Shown here in pieces: positions 22,280-35,333 of a stretch of DNA of 64,000 nt. This DNA is from Castor canadensis (taxonomy: Eukaryota; Chordata; Mammalia; Rodentia; Castoridae), in assembly GCF_047511655.1 (NCBI RefSeq), contig NC_133390.1, forward strand, positions 121,500,083 through 121,564,082, in the 5' to 3' direction. Position 1 is the first letter of the stretch; each line of letters opens with the position of its first letter. The notes beneath the pieces are model-generated. The model ran no database searches. It worked only from the letters and a program-made list of their open reading frames with translations, and was not told the origin of the DNA. Made by a program: the position numbers and the translations under genes.

Positions 22280-25200
22280 TAAATATTGAGAAAATAGTCT
22301 TTTCTATCAATGTGCATGTCACCATTTTAATTGCTTGTATTTGTGGCTTCTTTGTCTGGATATTTGTGTCCTCATGGTTTTGTTTTCTTTCATCTTCTGT
22401 GTGCATAATTCCTTGTAGAATCCACTATACTGGTGGTCATATTTTAGTTTCTGTTTATTGTGGAAGACTTTTATTGCTTCATCAATTTTGAATGATAGTT
22501 TTTCTGGGTAGAATATCCAGACTGAAACTATTTTCTTTCAGTGCTAAAATACCTCTCTCCATGCTCTTCTTGCTTTTAAGGTTTCTGGTGAGATTTTAAG
22601 GTTGCTGTTATTTTGATGGGTTTACATTTATAAGGCATTTGTTTTTCTCTCTCTTATAGCCTTCAAAATTCTTTCTCTCTTGTCTGCACTAGTTGATTTC
22701 ATGATTATATATCATGGAGAGGTTCTATATTGGTCAAGTCTGTTTGGTGTCCTGGAGGCTTCCTGTACCTGAATGGGCAAAACTACCTTGAGATTTGGGA
22801 AATGTTCTGTTATTATTTTATTGAACATATTACATATCCCTTTGGCTTACACCTCTTCTCCTTTGTCAATGCCCATGATTCTCAGGATTGGTTTTTTGAT
22901 GGAGTCTCTGAGTTCCTGCATATTTCTTGCACAGCTCTTGAGTTTTTGATTAAGAGTTGTTTTTTTCTTTAATCTCTATTTTATCTTGAGCTCTGAGATT
23001 CTATCTTCAACTTGTTCTACTCTGCTGGAGTGGCCTTCCACTGTGTTTTTTCTTTGACTAAAGGACTTCTTATTTACAGAATTTCCATTTGATTCTTTTT
23101 TCTGAAATATTCCAGATCAACTACTCTTTAATATCTTATGTTGTCTTCTTTATTTCCAATACCTCTTCTTTTATAGTGTCTTTGCTTTACTTTGGTGTTT
23201 GTTGAAGTCCTCTCTGAGTTCATTTAGATGTTTCTGTGTGTTCACAAGCTTTTTATTTGTGGTGTCTTGAAATAGCTTGAGTGCATCTTGCACTTTCTGG
23301 TTAACCATGTCTCATAGCTTCTCCGTGTGTTTCTCAGTGATCTCTTCCATGATTTCCTCTTTGAGAAATTTTAATGGGCATCAATGGGCTCATTAGAGAT
23401 ATTTATCATTATTTTCTTTACGTCAGGAACTGGGTATCCATTTTCTTCATTTCTCACTAATTCCTCCATTGAATTGATTGTTTGAGTAGTGTAGTTTCCT
23501 TCCCTTTTCCTCCCCATCGATCTAATTGATGCTATGAAACTATGTTCTTGATTGACTACTTGGTGGTTTTAATTGTCTGTTTTCTTTCCCCTGATTCGGT
23601 GTTTGTATTATGACTGGCTTAGTTTTTAGACAGTTTAAGTGCTATTTCTGTCCCTGGCCTAGAGACTTAAATTTGCAAAAACAAATTCACAGGTTCAATG
23701 CCAGACCAGTTGTTTACATATTATATAGAAATCTCCTTAATGATAATAATTGTAAAAAGTTGGAGTTTGGGGAAGGGTATTGTTTATTTGGCTACAGGTA
23801 GAAACTTGGGTAATTGGTAAAGGTGACGCTAAAAGGATGAACTGAAAGAGCTATGGGGGCTTCTTGGTGTTATGGCCCTTGTGTGTGTTTATGTGTATTT
23901 CCATTGTTGTAATGGAGGGTGTTTATGTCAGTGATTGCAGGGGACATAGGGGGTGTATAGTTGGTATGGTAGTCTAGACAGTAGGTGGTGAATGTGTAGG
24001 AGGGAGAAGAAATGTGGTGACAGATTGGGGAATGATAGGTGGAGAAGGCAACTATAGTGAGAAGAGTGGATGAGAAGGGACAGAAAGGGTAGTTGGAGGG
24101 GAGGACAATGGATTTCAGCACAAGAAAATGAGAGGAAGTGAAGGGGGTATGAATAGGGAGAATAAAATAATAATGGAAAAGCTAATACTACAAGAATAAA
24201 ACAGATACAACAACAACAAAATATACAGTCTGCTTGGTAAAATTTCTGGACTTATTGCTGTGGCATCCAGTCCTGACACTGGTGCTTGGTATTCTGGGCT
24301 TTGTGAAGAAGGGTGCTGTCTTTCTGGTCAGACAGCTTGGGATAGCTTTTTCTCAGCATTCCTTGGACTTATGAGCTGCCCATTACAAGCAGAAGCTCTG
24401 AATTAATCTCATCAAATGACTAGCTTGTGAGCAGTATTTGGTTTCTTCTGTTCACAGGGCAGGTTGTAATTGGGACCTGAGGTTACTCACTGCCAGCTTG
24501 TCCAAGGTGGTCTTATCTGTTGTTGTTTTCACAAAGTGGCAGCTGCATTGTCCTACCACTGCAACACTGTCTGGTCAATTCCTCCCCCAGCAAGATGTAG
24601 CAATTCAGTTTTGAGTACCACCCTCAGTCCCACCAGACTAGTTCAGCAATCCACCATGGCCCTGATTAGGGAGGTTGGCTTATCACCCCACCTCCAATTG
24701 CAGCCTTTGTGCCTCAGCCCACCTCTGCTCAGTGATAGTCCAGCTCTTTGGGAAGTTGGTTTGTCAAACCATCTTGTTCGTAGCCCTTGTTCCTTGTCTT
24801 AACTTAGTTCACTGAGAGATCATCTCCTTGTGCCACCGGCATTCACAGAGGCAGGATAAGTGTTCCACTCCACTCCCACTGTCAGTGTTTGACTACAATT
24901 TCCTTTTTATGCTTTCCAGTTTTGTTTGGGGGAGGAGGGTTCAGTATGCCCAGGGTTTGCTCTGGATTATGTCCTCAGGGGTGGTTAGGGGAGTCATGTG
25001 CAGTGCATGTTGCTCACCTGTTGGGCCTGCAGGTTATGCAGGCAGCTTTGAAAGCAGATGATGTGGAGAACTGGCATGGCTCTTTTCTCAAGGCAGACAC
25101 TTATTGGGACTGGGTTCCATTCAGCAGGGTTTAGGTAGGCTTTACATGGGTTACAGGTTCAGAATGTTGCAGGGTTTGATTCTGATTGATGCTCTATCTT

Positions 25201-25510
25201 CTACTCATTAAAAAAGGGAGAAACAGCCAGGGGCCTTTTCCCTGGGTAGACACACCATATTGGTAGTGCCATGCCAGGATTTTCCTGGCTATTAGGTGCA
25301 ATTCCAAATTGATTTAAGGGACAGTCCTTGAATTTTTTGTGTTCCTAATGTATTGGCAGTTGTTACTTTGGCAAGAAGTAATCATAATTACCAAAGTGTA
25401 TCTCCCACATCACAGAGTGTTTTCTGGGGTTGTGGAGTTCAGGAATTTTGACTCCCTACCCTACCTGTCATCTAGGTCTCCTCCAAATATGATAATGCTT
25501 TTTACAATTT
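22280..25510 (-). mobile_element. LINE-1 5' portion (ORF1 and 5' region), inverted
   Basis: Read on the minus strand, 22.3-23.5 kb carries LINE-1 ORF1 words: a coiled-coil region, then a C-terminal domain ending in a 'KTII' type motif near 22,500. In the plus strand the antisense signature is 'tttctgggtagaatatcc' and 'tctgatttaaggttgctg'-like text. 23.5-25.5 kb is probably the 5' untranslated region of the same element, judged by continuity only. Its orientation is opposite to the ORF2 part that follows, which suggests a single element inverted at its 5' end. Confidence 0.6.
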
Positions 25511-25574
25511 AAACTAAACATACAGACACAGCACTTAGTGATGTACTTTTCAATTGCATAATGTTAGTGAGTAG

Positions 25575-26990
25575 TAGCCACATATACAGATGGAACATTT
25601 CAGACTTAAAAATGCTATTGAGGAGATATCTATAACACTTAATGAAATTGAAACAGCAATAAAAAGTCTCCCAAAAAAGAAAAGTGCAGGACTTGACAGA
25701 GTCTCAGCTGAATTCCACCAGCCCTTCAAAGAAGAACTAATACCAACACTCCTTAAACTTTTCCATGAAATAGAAAGGGAAGGGAAAATGCCCAACTCAT
25801 TCTATAAAGCCAATATAATACTCATCCCCAAACCAGAAAAGGACAGATACAAAAAGTACAACTGCAGGTCAAGCTCTAATGAACATTGATGCAAAAATCC
25901 TCAAAATAATGACAAACTGAATCCAACAACATATCAGAAAGATAATTCCCCTTGACCAATTTGGCTTCATCCCAGGGATGCAGGGAGAGTTCAACATATG
26001 CAAAGCAATAAAGGTAATACAGCACATTAACAGAAGCAAAGATAAAAATTATTTGATCATCTAATAAATGCAAAAGAAGCCTTTGATAATATTCAATACC
26101 ACTTTATGATAAATACTCTAAGATAACTAGGAACAGAAGGGCTATATATGACAAACATATAGCCAGAATCATACTTAATGGGGACAAACTGAAACCATTC
26201 TCCCTAAACTCATGAATGAGACAATGATGCCTACTTTCCCCACTCACTCTGGAATTCATAGCCAGACCAATAACTCAAGAAAAAGAAATAAAAGGAATAC
26301 AAATAGGTAATGAAACACTCAAAATATTCCCATTTGCAGATGACATGATCCTATTCCTCAACCACCCAAAAAACTCCCCTTCAAAACTCCTAGACAGCAT
26401 AAACAGCTTCAGCAAAGTAGCAGGATACAAAACCAACTTACAAAAATCAGTAGACTTTCTATACACCAACAGTGAACAAATTGAGAAAGAATATAGGAAA
26501 ACAACTTCAGTTACAATAGCCTAAAAAACCCACAAATATGTAGGAGTAAACTTACCAAAGGACATAAATGACCCCTATAAGGAGAGCTACAAACCACTGA
26601 AGAAGGAGATCAAGTAAGACTACAGAAGATGGAAAGATCTCCCATGCTTATGGATTGGCAGAATCAACATAGAAAAATAGCTATGCTATCAAAAGCAATC
26701 GACATGTTCAATACAATTACCATCTAAATTCCAATGACATTCATCACAAAGATTGAAAACCTACCCTAAAGTTCATTTAAAAACACAAAAGAACACTAAG
26801 AACCAAGGCAATACTGAGCAAAAAGAGCAATCCTGGAGGTATCACAATACCCAACTTCAAACTATACTACAGAGTCATAGCAATAAAAACAGCATGTTAC
26901 TGGCACAAAAATAGACATGAAGACCAGTGGAACAAAATAGAGGACCCGCATATGAATCCACACAACTATGCACCTGGTTATCTATTTTTT
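25575..26990 (+). mobile_element. LINE-1 ORF2 reverse transcriptase region, broken
   Basis: The 99-codon frame at 25590-25889 shows typical L1 ORF2 words ('[18 protein letters not shown]', '[18 protein letters not shown]', '[12 protein letters not shown]'). Downstream, in changing frames, come '[11 protein letters not shown]' (about 25,955), 'EKEIKGIQIGNETLKI' and the catalytic box 'FADDMILFLNHPKNSP' (about 26,333-26,375). Several stops and indels make it inactive. The ORF2 C-terminal part is missing after about 26,990. Confidence 0.9.
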
Positions 26991-26994
26991 TAAA

Positions 26995-27310
26995 AAATTC
27001 TATTTCTATACCTAAAATGCAATGAATTACAGGAGTGTAAATTGGGTAATGGTTTTGGAGTGGGAACCTGTGAGAGGGAGTTATGACAGGAGATAGTGAA
27101 GAGGGGTCTGAATGTGATCAAAGTACTTCAGAAGCATGTATGAAAATAGATTGAAGAATTCCATTAAATTTATTAAAAGTGGGGAGATAAGAAGAGTAAT
27201 ACAGATGGTGAATTTAACTAAATTATATTATTTCCATGCATGCATGTAAAAATCACAGTGAAACCCCTTTGTACAACAGGTACATGCTAAAAAAGAGAGA
27301 GGGAGAATGT
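26995..27310 (+). mobile_element. LINE-1 3' untranslated end
   Basis: Contains 'gaatgtgatcaaagtacttc', 'tttccatgcatgcatgtaaa' and 'aaacccctttgtacaacagg', the common end of rodent-type L1, and stops in a short A-rich run. It follows ORF2 after an internal deletion. Confidence 0.75.
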
Positions 27311-27962
27311 ATTATTTATATTCTCTTGTAGAAGAATTTTCTCATTCTTTATTTCTTTGTACAATGATTCATGTAGATACATAGATCGATATAGATATAT
27401 GTCTATATATTAAAGCAAAATTAGGAAGCACATTCCTCATTGCTTTTTAAAGTTGAATACATGCTTTTCTATTGAAATAATTTATATTCTTCCAAGTTTC
27501 TAAAATAGGCATCAGATTTCTAAACAGAAAATGTCTCAGCCACAGAGCCATACATTAGGTATTTAGGTAGGTACAAGAAAACTAAGTTAATAAACTGAAA
27601 AATTAACTTGAATAAATTAGGAATAAACATTCATAACAGAACTACAGCTTTTTGTCAGCAACATGTGAACTAAAGGCAAAAATCTATTAAGATTAAGGCA
27701 TTTTTTCCTGAATGTATACAGTACAATGTGTTTCCCCACAACACATTCATTTACCATTCACCTTTATTTAAAATGCATTGCCAAGCTAGAATAAAAGCTT
27801 TCTAATTAAAAACAAAGCAAGGAATAACAGATGTCTAGAAGTTCCTTTTGTTTTAGAGTTTTCCATATACCTAGGAGCAGTATTTTCTTTCTGCCTTCAC
27901 ATCCTCAGTGTAGGAAATTACCTAGACAATCATAAGACGTAGGCTACAAAACATGCCGACTG
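27311..27962. other. Probable 3'-UTR of the MTX3 retrocopy, otherwise unassigned
   Basis: This segment lies directly downstream (on the minus strand) of the MTX3 pseudogene stop codon and may be its retrocopied 3'-UTR. I see no coding feature or named repeat, and no sure poly-A end. Confidence 0.35.
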
Positions 27963-28790
27963 TCAGGGTGATAGCTGGTGTAAGGAATTACTCTCTTCTA
28001 CTGGAGTCGATCTGAGTGTTGGCAGTTTCCAAGGAGGAAGCTGAAGGCTTTGGTGAAAATTGTCATCCTTCTGTGAGATTAAGCCTAATATAACTGTTTA
28101 GGATGCCATCACAAATGTGACACAGGTTGGAGAGTTGTTCCAGATGTTCTTGTAACTGACTGTTAGGAAACCATACTTTATAAAGAGGTGTAAGAAAACC
28201 AAACACATAGGTATCCAACGTAGAAGGCATATCTCCAAAGAAAAACTGAGATGTTCCCAATCTGTTTCACAAAAGATTTAGAAAACCTTGGCATCTTTCT
28301 ATATCTGTGTTCCACTTCTTGGACATGATAGAGGGAGGACTCTCCTGTTGTCAGCAGAATCCTATTCAGTGCTCCCCTAGACATCCTTTCAAGAAGGATT
28401 AAACTCAAGGGAAAACTCAAGGGAAAAGGAATTTGTGAAGCAAGCCATGGCTTTGTACCAGTAAAGTAATTGTCACCCTCAACCCAGAAGGTGTGGAGCA
28501 CAGCAAGGAGAAGCTTCTCCTCAAGGAGAAAAATGTAAGCCAGTGTGTTCACCCCTTGCTTTGTGAAGAGTTCATAATCAGCATTATATTTCTGTTTTCT
28601 TAAAAAATTTAATATTTTTGCAGGCTGAGAAACTGGTACATCACCTCTTGGTCACCAGAAGGCTGTGACTACATGATATGCTTCTTATGTAAAAATAAGA
28701 AGGTACTGTCTATCACATTGAGTTTCAAGGGTGTCCAAAACAGTTTGCAGTAAAACATTTTAGACTGAGTACATAATTCAAAACATTTTC
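27963..28790 (-). pseudogene. MTX3: Processed pseudogene of metaxin-3
   Basis: On the minus strand a metaxin-3-like protein can be followed without introns. From about 28,760 down: 'TPLKLNVIDST', '[16 protein letters not shown]' (about 28,580-28,625), '[20 protein letters not shown]', '[20 protein letters not shown]', '[20 protein letters not shown]', '[20 protein letters not shown]', and the C-terminal '[11 protein letters not shown]' with stop at 27963-27965. Metaxins are outer mitochondrial membrane import components with a GST-like fold. Small indels shift the frame between these pieces: a duplicated 'PFPLS', a gap before 'GTSQ', a deletion after the 'LNLTEG' region. Part of exon 2-type sequence is scrambled. 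Loss of introns across several exons plus frameshifts identifies an inactive retrocopy. Confidence 0.9.
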
Positions 28791-30654
28791 CTTTTACTCT
28801 CTTGTGGTAAACTTTGCACAAGAATAAAGAGCTTGTTTTTAATGCTGGAGAAAATAAAGCCTATGTGATCCTGAACAATGTAAAAAAGAAGAAATAGAAT
28901 AGAATATGAGATTTGACATGGAAGAAGACAAGTGCACCACCAATAATGATTTTTAAGTCTTCATTGTACAAACATGAACCTGTAACTGAGATTCTTTTAA
29001 AATCAGTAAATGAATTTTAGTAAATAAGAAGAAAGAGCAGGGGCTTGTCTTACAAGCTTTTAAGAAATAATTAATTTTATTATTTAAAGAAAATCTCATA
29101 TTGTATGGGAGCAGGAACAAATAAATACACCAGTAAAATAAAATTATGTATGGGTATGTGTTGAAAACTGACATCTGAAATTCATACCCAATAAAATGGA
29201 GAAATTAAAAAGTTCGTTCACCAGATTATGAAGAAAAGTGGTTCAGTAGAAGTACATAAATGTGTCCCTTCCTTATGCCTATACATAGGTGGATAGGCAG
29301 TAGGTAAGTAATACAGCTAATGGAAAGAGTTATAAGTAAATTTATTGGTGGTTGGTTGGGCAAAGGCTTTCTAGACAAGATCCAAAGTAGAAGATGAAAA
29401 ATGGGTGTTGACAGCAGAGAAAACATGGAGAAAAATCAACAATGTCTGATCAGGGTAAGGCATTAGAGATAAGTAGACAAGGGACTGACATAAAAGATGC
29501 TTGCAGTATTCAGAACCCACAACTCATGGATGCTGATGTGATTCTGTGGTAGAAAAATCATCAAAATTTTAAAAGTAATGGAGACATAAAAAAAGTTATA
29601 ATTGAATTAATAGAATAATTGAAAAAGCAGGCATGGAGCATGAGTTAGGGGTTAAAAATGACGAGTCCCAGAATCCAAAAAACATAATAAAATATTACCA
29701 AAGTCACTGGTAACCAAGAAAATGGAAATTTTTAACAAGAGTTCATATGACTTTATTATGTGACAAAAATTATGAGAGTAAATGATACCAAGTTTTGGCA
29801 AGTAATGGTGCACTGCAGGTAGGAGTTCCATTCTCAAAACTCTCTGAACATGCTCAAAATAATTAGGTATGTTTGCTCTATGAGTCATTGATCCCATCTA
29901 AGAAAAGTGTTTTAATTGGTTCTTAATGGTCTATTAATTGAACGTATTCTCTGTGACATTGCTATAGATCATAGAGAGTGGAATGCAGGGAATGAATACA
30001 TACAGCATGATAGATGGATTAATATGCATCAGATACATACAAATAGAACTAACCATGTGTAACAATATATTCATATAACTTCTGTTATATAGAGATATTT
30101 GTATTTATTTTTCTATAGCTAAATGTTATATTTATGTAAGGCAATTTATGTGGTCACCAGAAATTAGTAAAAGAATAAATGAAAGAAAAAGATTAACAAC
30201 ACAAAGACATTTTTCCTTGTAATCATTTTTAATTAGAACAAAGACTTAAGGTCAGAGTGCATATGAGTAAGAATATGAAGATATAACTACAATGTACTAA
30301 GAATTAAGAAGTCAGATAGCTCAACTCCACCTCTTCTTGGACCAACAAATGAATAAATAAACAAATACTACAAATGCATAAGTAAGGAAGAAATATTTAA
30401 TTCCTATGCATAATAATTACATAACTCATTTATTAAAAACATTTTAAATCTGTTCTGTGAGTTCTAGTACCTTAACAAAGCAAGAAAATTATTTTGTTTA
30501 AAAAACAATTTGCTTTCTAGTACTGTTTATGTAGATATTATCACAAGTGATTGTGCTCAGACTCATTTGGTAGGTTTTCAACAGAGAATTGCGAATTTCT
30601 TGCTCAGGACCACTGAACAGCAAATACCTCTATTAAAGACTTTGTTGGCTGGGT
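28791..30654. other. Intergenic AT-rich sequence, nothing recognised
   Basis: Several minus-strand frames of 60-80 codons (28953-29174, 29226-29426, 29652-29897) show no motifs, splice context or repeat identity. No SINE body was noticed in this 1.9 kb, which is unusual for the window. Confidence 0.5.
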
Positions 30655-31260
30655 TTTTTTTTTCATTTTTCTTTTATTATTCATATGTGCATACAAGGCT
30701 TGGTTCATTTCTCCCCCCGCCCCCACCCCCTCCCTTACCACCCACTCCACCCCCTCCAGCTCCCCCCCCCTCAATACCCAGCAGAAACTATTTTGCCCTT
30801 ATCTCTAATTTTGTTGTAGAGAGAGTATAAGCAATAATAGGAAGGAACAAGGGGTTTTGCTGGTTGAGATAAGGATAGCTATACAGGGCATTGACTCACA
30901 TTGATTTCCTGTGCGTGGGTGTTACCTTCTAGGTTAATTCTTTTTGATCTAACCTTTTCTCTAGTTCCTGGTCCCCTTTTCCTATTGGCCTCAGTTGCTT
31001 TAAGGTATCTGCTTTAGTTTCTCTGCATTAAGGGCAACAAATGCTAGCTAGTTTTTTAGGTGTCTTACCTATCCTCACCCCTCCCTTGTGTGCTCTCGCT
31101 TTTATCATGTGCTCATAGTCCAATCCCCTTGTTGTGTTTGCCCTTGATCTAATGTCCACATATGAGGGAGAACATACGATTTTTGGTCTTTTGGGCCAGG
31201 CTAACCTCACTGAGAATTATGTTCTCCAATTCCATCCATTTACCTGGGTTTTTAATTCAG
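30655..31260 (-). mobile_element. LINE-1 3' end, antisense
   Basis: It starts with a T-run (the antisense poly-A tail), then a C-rich tract (30,710-30,775), and reaches 'ccacatatgagggagaacat' and 'caggctaacctcactgagaa'. These are the reverse complement of the sense L1 text at 63,840-63,890 ('cattctccctcatatgtgg'). The proline-rich plus frame at 30510-30830 is a by-product of the C-rich tract. Confidence 0.85.
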
Positions 31261-33244
31261 TTCTTAACCTAGTTGATGATAGTGTATGTGGGTTCTATGA
31301 AACAGATAAGGAGAGCACTGATTGATCACCAAGGCTCCTTGCATTCCTCTGAGTTTTAGTGGATATTGCTCAGTGCTCCAATTAGAAAAATAAATTAAAT
31401 GTTACTTAATTCAAATTTTTGAATGAAATAAAAATATATTTTCTAAAATGAACATTCTCTAAGCAGCAAAAAAAAATGTTTTGCTAAAACAGTAATTAAT
31501 GCATGTAAGTGTGAGATAAGAGTACAAAAATTTTTTTCAATCCTGAGAATGACTGGAGGAAACTGTTTTCAAGACTTATTCCTGCACAGTTGGGGCTTAT
31601 TATTTCTGAAGAAAGCGTGTGAGTTTCATCACTAGTCTTATTTTTATATCTTCTGTAGCATTTCAAGTATCTAGAACAATTGCAAAGCCTATTGCAGTGA
31701 ACAGTTGGAGAAATTTTACACACAAAGGTCTGGCTTCTCTCCTTAGCAATGAGGTGATAGAGAAGTTACAGGTGAGGAAGTGGATTGAAAGATTGAAATG
31801 GAAAGAGACATAGAAAGAAAGGCTATGATGTCACAACTCTTCAAATAAGGTAGGTATCAAAACCTTTCTTGACCAGTTTTCTCATATTGTTCAACCAAAA
31901 AGGCCCAGGAAAAGTTTGCACTCAATTATCAACCCATAACTACAAACTGAAAAGTTAGAAAACTGTCTTAAGACATTGACTTAGCTAAAATATAAAACTC
32001 ATGAAAGACAAGTAAGGTTGAGCTAAGCTATTTGCTGGTTGTATACCAAAGGTTTAACCAATAAATCTATTTTCAGTGGTGAAGAAAGTTATTGTCCAGA
32101 CCATAAAAGGAATACAGTTTCTACGTGTAAATAAGTTAAAATTCACCCAAGGAAAAAGCATAGATAATTAAAAGATAGTTTCCATTTCCCTATGAAAGAG
32201 TCCATCTTCCTCAGATGGAATATCAGTACTGAATTATGTGATGGACACTGGGTGGGCAAAAACAGAGGTTTATGTTGTTAAATTTTCCTTAATTTGTTGA
32301 GAAAGAAATAATATGCTGAGGAGAATGGAATATTTATGCAGCAGAAAAAAAGTAAATTAGATGCTAAATGTATCATGATTTGTTTCCTGTCTAGAGGAAG
32401 ATAGATGAGCTTCCAAAACTTAATTCTGTAGTTAGGAAACTCCACCTCTCACTGCTTAAAAAATGCTGAGTTTTCAATAATTTGTCCCAAACATCAATTC
32501 ACGCACAGCCAGTATCTCAGAACTTCTCTTCAGGCTTGTGAAAGAACAATCTTCCTGGACCTACGATTCAAGAAAAAAAGGATGATCCTAGATCTTCTGT
32601 TTGCCCTATAGTGGTTTAGTATAAGAAAAAAAGAAGAGACAAATCAAGTCCCAAAAATGAGAATCAAGCCCCATGCAGAGATGAACAAAGGGATTTTATG
32701 TTTCACTGTGTCTGTGGATCACTTCCTACAAGTCAAACAAATTAATAGAAGCAAAGAATGCTGACAGTCATAATACCTTAATACTTCCTCCTTCTGCCTT
32801 TTCCCTTCTACCGCCACCCTCTTGCCACAAGCTTCCTACTCTGCTAGTGCAGAAGGCGTAGATACTAGGGGCAGTCCTATTAAACCTTTTCTGCACACTA
32901 TGCTCCCTTCAGCTATATCAGTGGTCCATAAACCAAGGTCAGGCTTTGTTCTCATCCTTCATCTGCAAGAGGACCACTGGTTCAACAATAATGGGTACCA
33001 TGGGGTTTGGGGTTACTTGCACGCATGGAGCTTCTTGATAGCTCTCTTTCTTCTCTGAATTCACTCCAACTATTGTAAGTTATTCCTCATGCCAGACATT
33101 TGCTTTGAGCTTTGTCTATACTGCATACTGCCGTTTTAAATAACTTTTTCTTTAAAAATTGCTGTTTTGCATTCTAATAACACAAAACCATTTTGTAATG
33201 TGTTTGAATAGATGGGATTATTTTGGAAAGTTTTACTTCTTTTC
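31261..33244. other. Intergenic sequence, nothing recognised
   Basis: No exon, retrocopy or repeat could be assigned. The 78-codon frame at 32822-33058 lies in a slightly more GC-rich patch but shows no known motif. Confidence 0.5.
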
Positions 33245-33580
33245 TTTTTAGTTCTTACTTGGCAGTACTGGCGTTTGAACTCATGGCCTTAAGCTTTCTA
33301 GGCAGGCACTCTTATTACTTGAGCCATGTCCCCAGTCCTTCTGCTGTAGTTGTTTCTCTGAATAGGGTCTCCAGTTTTTCCCAGGTTAGCCAGGACATGA
33401 TCTTCCTTATGACTACCATAGAGCTGGGATGAAAGGAGCATACCACCACACACCTGGCTTACTGGTTGAGATGAGGCTTGATAAGTTTTTGTCCAGGCTG
33501 ACTTTGAACCATAATGCTCTGAATGTCAGCCTTCCAAGTAGCTGAGATTACAGAAGTGTGCCTCCCTGCCCTGCCTTATT
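33245..33580 (-). repeat. Dimeric SINE, antisense
   Basis: Antisense tRNA-like arm ('ggcagtactggcgtttgaac', 'gagccatgtccccagtcctt') followed by an antisense B1-like arm ending 'attacagaagtgtgcctccc'. Confidence 0.85.
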
Positions 33581-33884
33581 TTTGCCCCTGATGCTTTATT
33601 TTAAAAAACTTCAACCCCACAAAAAGTTGCACAAATAGCAAAATTAACTATTTATTTGGTTAACTAATTGATCTTTCAACCCGACTTACCCAAGGTTAAC
33701 TTTCCTAAGTAATTGAAGGACTAATTGCATTTGGCTACATAACCACAATATCATTATTATACACCCAAAATTGAACACCAGCACATAGTCTTATCTAATG
33801 TTCTTTCCAACACTCAATTTTCTTCAAGTAGTCCAGGATAAGCCTTCTACATGTTTAGTTGTTTTGTTATTGTCATTCTGTGAA

Positions 33885-34105
33885 TGTTTTTGCTTTTGTG
33901 GAAGTAGTGTTTGAACTCTGGTCTTCATGCTTTGGAGTCAGGGGTTCTATTGCTTGAGCCATGCCTCCAGCTTAGGTGATGAGTTGGTTTTCAGGTTTTG
34001 TTTCTGTTCTACTATCCTAGACTGACCTCAAAATTGAGATTCTCCTGCTCCTGTTTCCTGAGCACTTGGGTTACAGGTGTGTACCACCACACATGGACTG
34101 AATTT
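33885..34105 (-). repeat. Dimeric SINE, antisense
   Basis: 'ttgaactctggtcttcatgc' and 'cttgagccatgcctccagct', then the B1-like arm ending 'ttacaggtgtgtaccaccac'. It lies at the left edge of the RalGDS-like array. Confidence 0.8.
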
Positions 34106-34319
34106 TCGATCACACAGTAGGGGTCTCAAATTTATATATTTGTGCAAAAAGTATATTTTTTTTGCACCTGGCTCCTTCCCACATATTTCACTGGGCCTGG
34201 GGTTCTCAGTAAACTAAGAGTTCTCTGATCTGCTACAGTTAGGTTCGAGATGACATTCTCCATGGAATGTGGAAAATCCTTTAAAAATCAGGAAAGTGCT
34301 TTGCTGAGGCCACTGGTGA

Positions 34320-35200
34320 GTGAGGACCAAGGCTGAGAGCTCCTAAAAGGGAGACTGGGAAAGCACAGAAGAGCCAAGACTTAGGCAGCTGAGTCCAGAG
34401 GATTAGGCCCATGACAAGGACCTCCAACATTCATAACTTTTTGTTCTGGCAACACAGTATAGGAGGTTTCTACTGAGCACATTGTTTATATTCTCTCCTC
34501 AGGACAACAGCAAAGCAGGACATTACCAAGTCACAGCCATTAGTTGGGGAGCCATCTAGTTATTGAGGTAGTGCTCACGATGTGAAAAGCATATCCACCA
34601 CTGATGGGGGGTAGTGTAATATCAGTAGATGGCTATAAATGTGGGGACAAAGAGGATGTCCTCAAACATCAGCAAAGGCAAAAGGCAATCCAAAAAATTG
34701 TCCCTGTGCCTGCCTTGAGGATCTCCTTGCTTCAGGGCTCAACCACTATGGATGAGGACCAAGAAAAGAGTTCAAACATGGAAAAATAGGAAACTTGAAT
34801 GAGACTGCTGTAGAGTGAAATGAGCTACCTGCTTGAGATTGAAGGTGCCTGAGCACCAGGGTTCTATGTTGTCTGTGGTCCTTAATGTCTAAAGTGAGGT
34901 CATCTGTAAAGGTTTTCTCAACTGAGTGTCTGCCTCAGAAAAAATTTGTTTAAGATCCACTGGTATGTTGATCCATCTACCTGTCCTCTCCAGGTTGAAA
35001 TCTAGACACAGTTGGGTCCACACCTTCCACCATCCTGTCATAAGCCAGGCCTGGCACACCAGTGCCCCATCTTTAAGGATAGAGAGCCAGGCTCACACCT
35101 GGTCCCTCCTTCCAACCAATTGTTTGACTGTGCATTGGTCATAAGGCATCCTGTTTCTTTCCCACATTCCTGGTTTGCTCACTAGGAATCACCCTTTTAT
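34320..35200 (-). pseudogene. RalGDS-like copy 0: 5' fragment only
   Basis: It is the left-most repeat remnant. The conserved 5' block (34,895-35,130) and the position of the first REM exon (about 34,575-34,760) with its GTGAGC donor can be aligned to the other copies, but the exon no longer has an open frame and all downstream exons are absent because the array ends about 34.15 kb. A dead fragment. Confidence 0.6.
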
Positions 35201-35333
35201 CTCTCACCCAGGAAGTCTTCACTTTTACTTGCCTAATGAGCTGTATTAACCTTGAGGACAGTTGCAACATGAAACTAACATACTAACATAGAGGAGGGAG
35301 AATTGCAAGAATGGGAATGACAAAGAATGAAAT

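Noticed and set aside
24470-25134. Three plus-strand frames of 77-110 codons
   Set aside because: They run antisense through the probable LINE-1 5' region and show no motifs.
30510-30830. Plus-strand frame with long proline run
   Set aside because: The prolines come from the C-rich tract of an antisense LINE-1 3' end.
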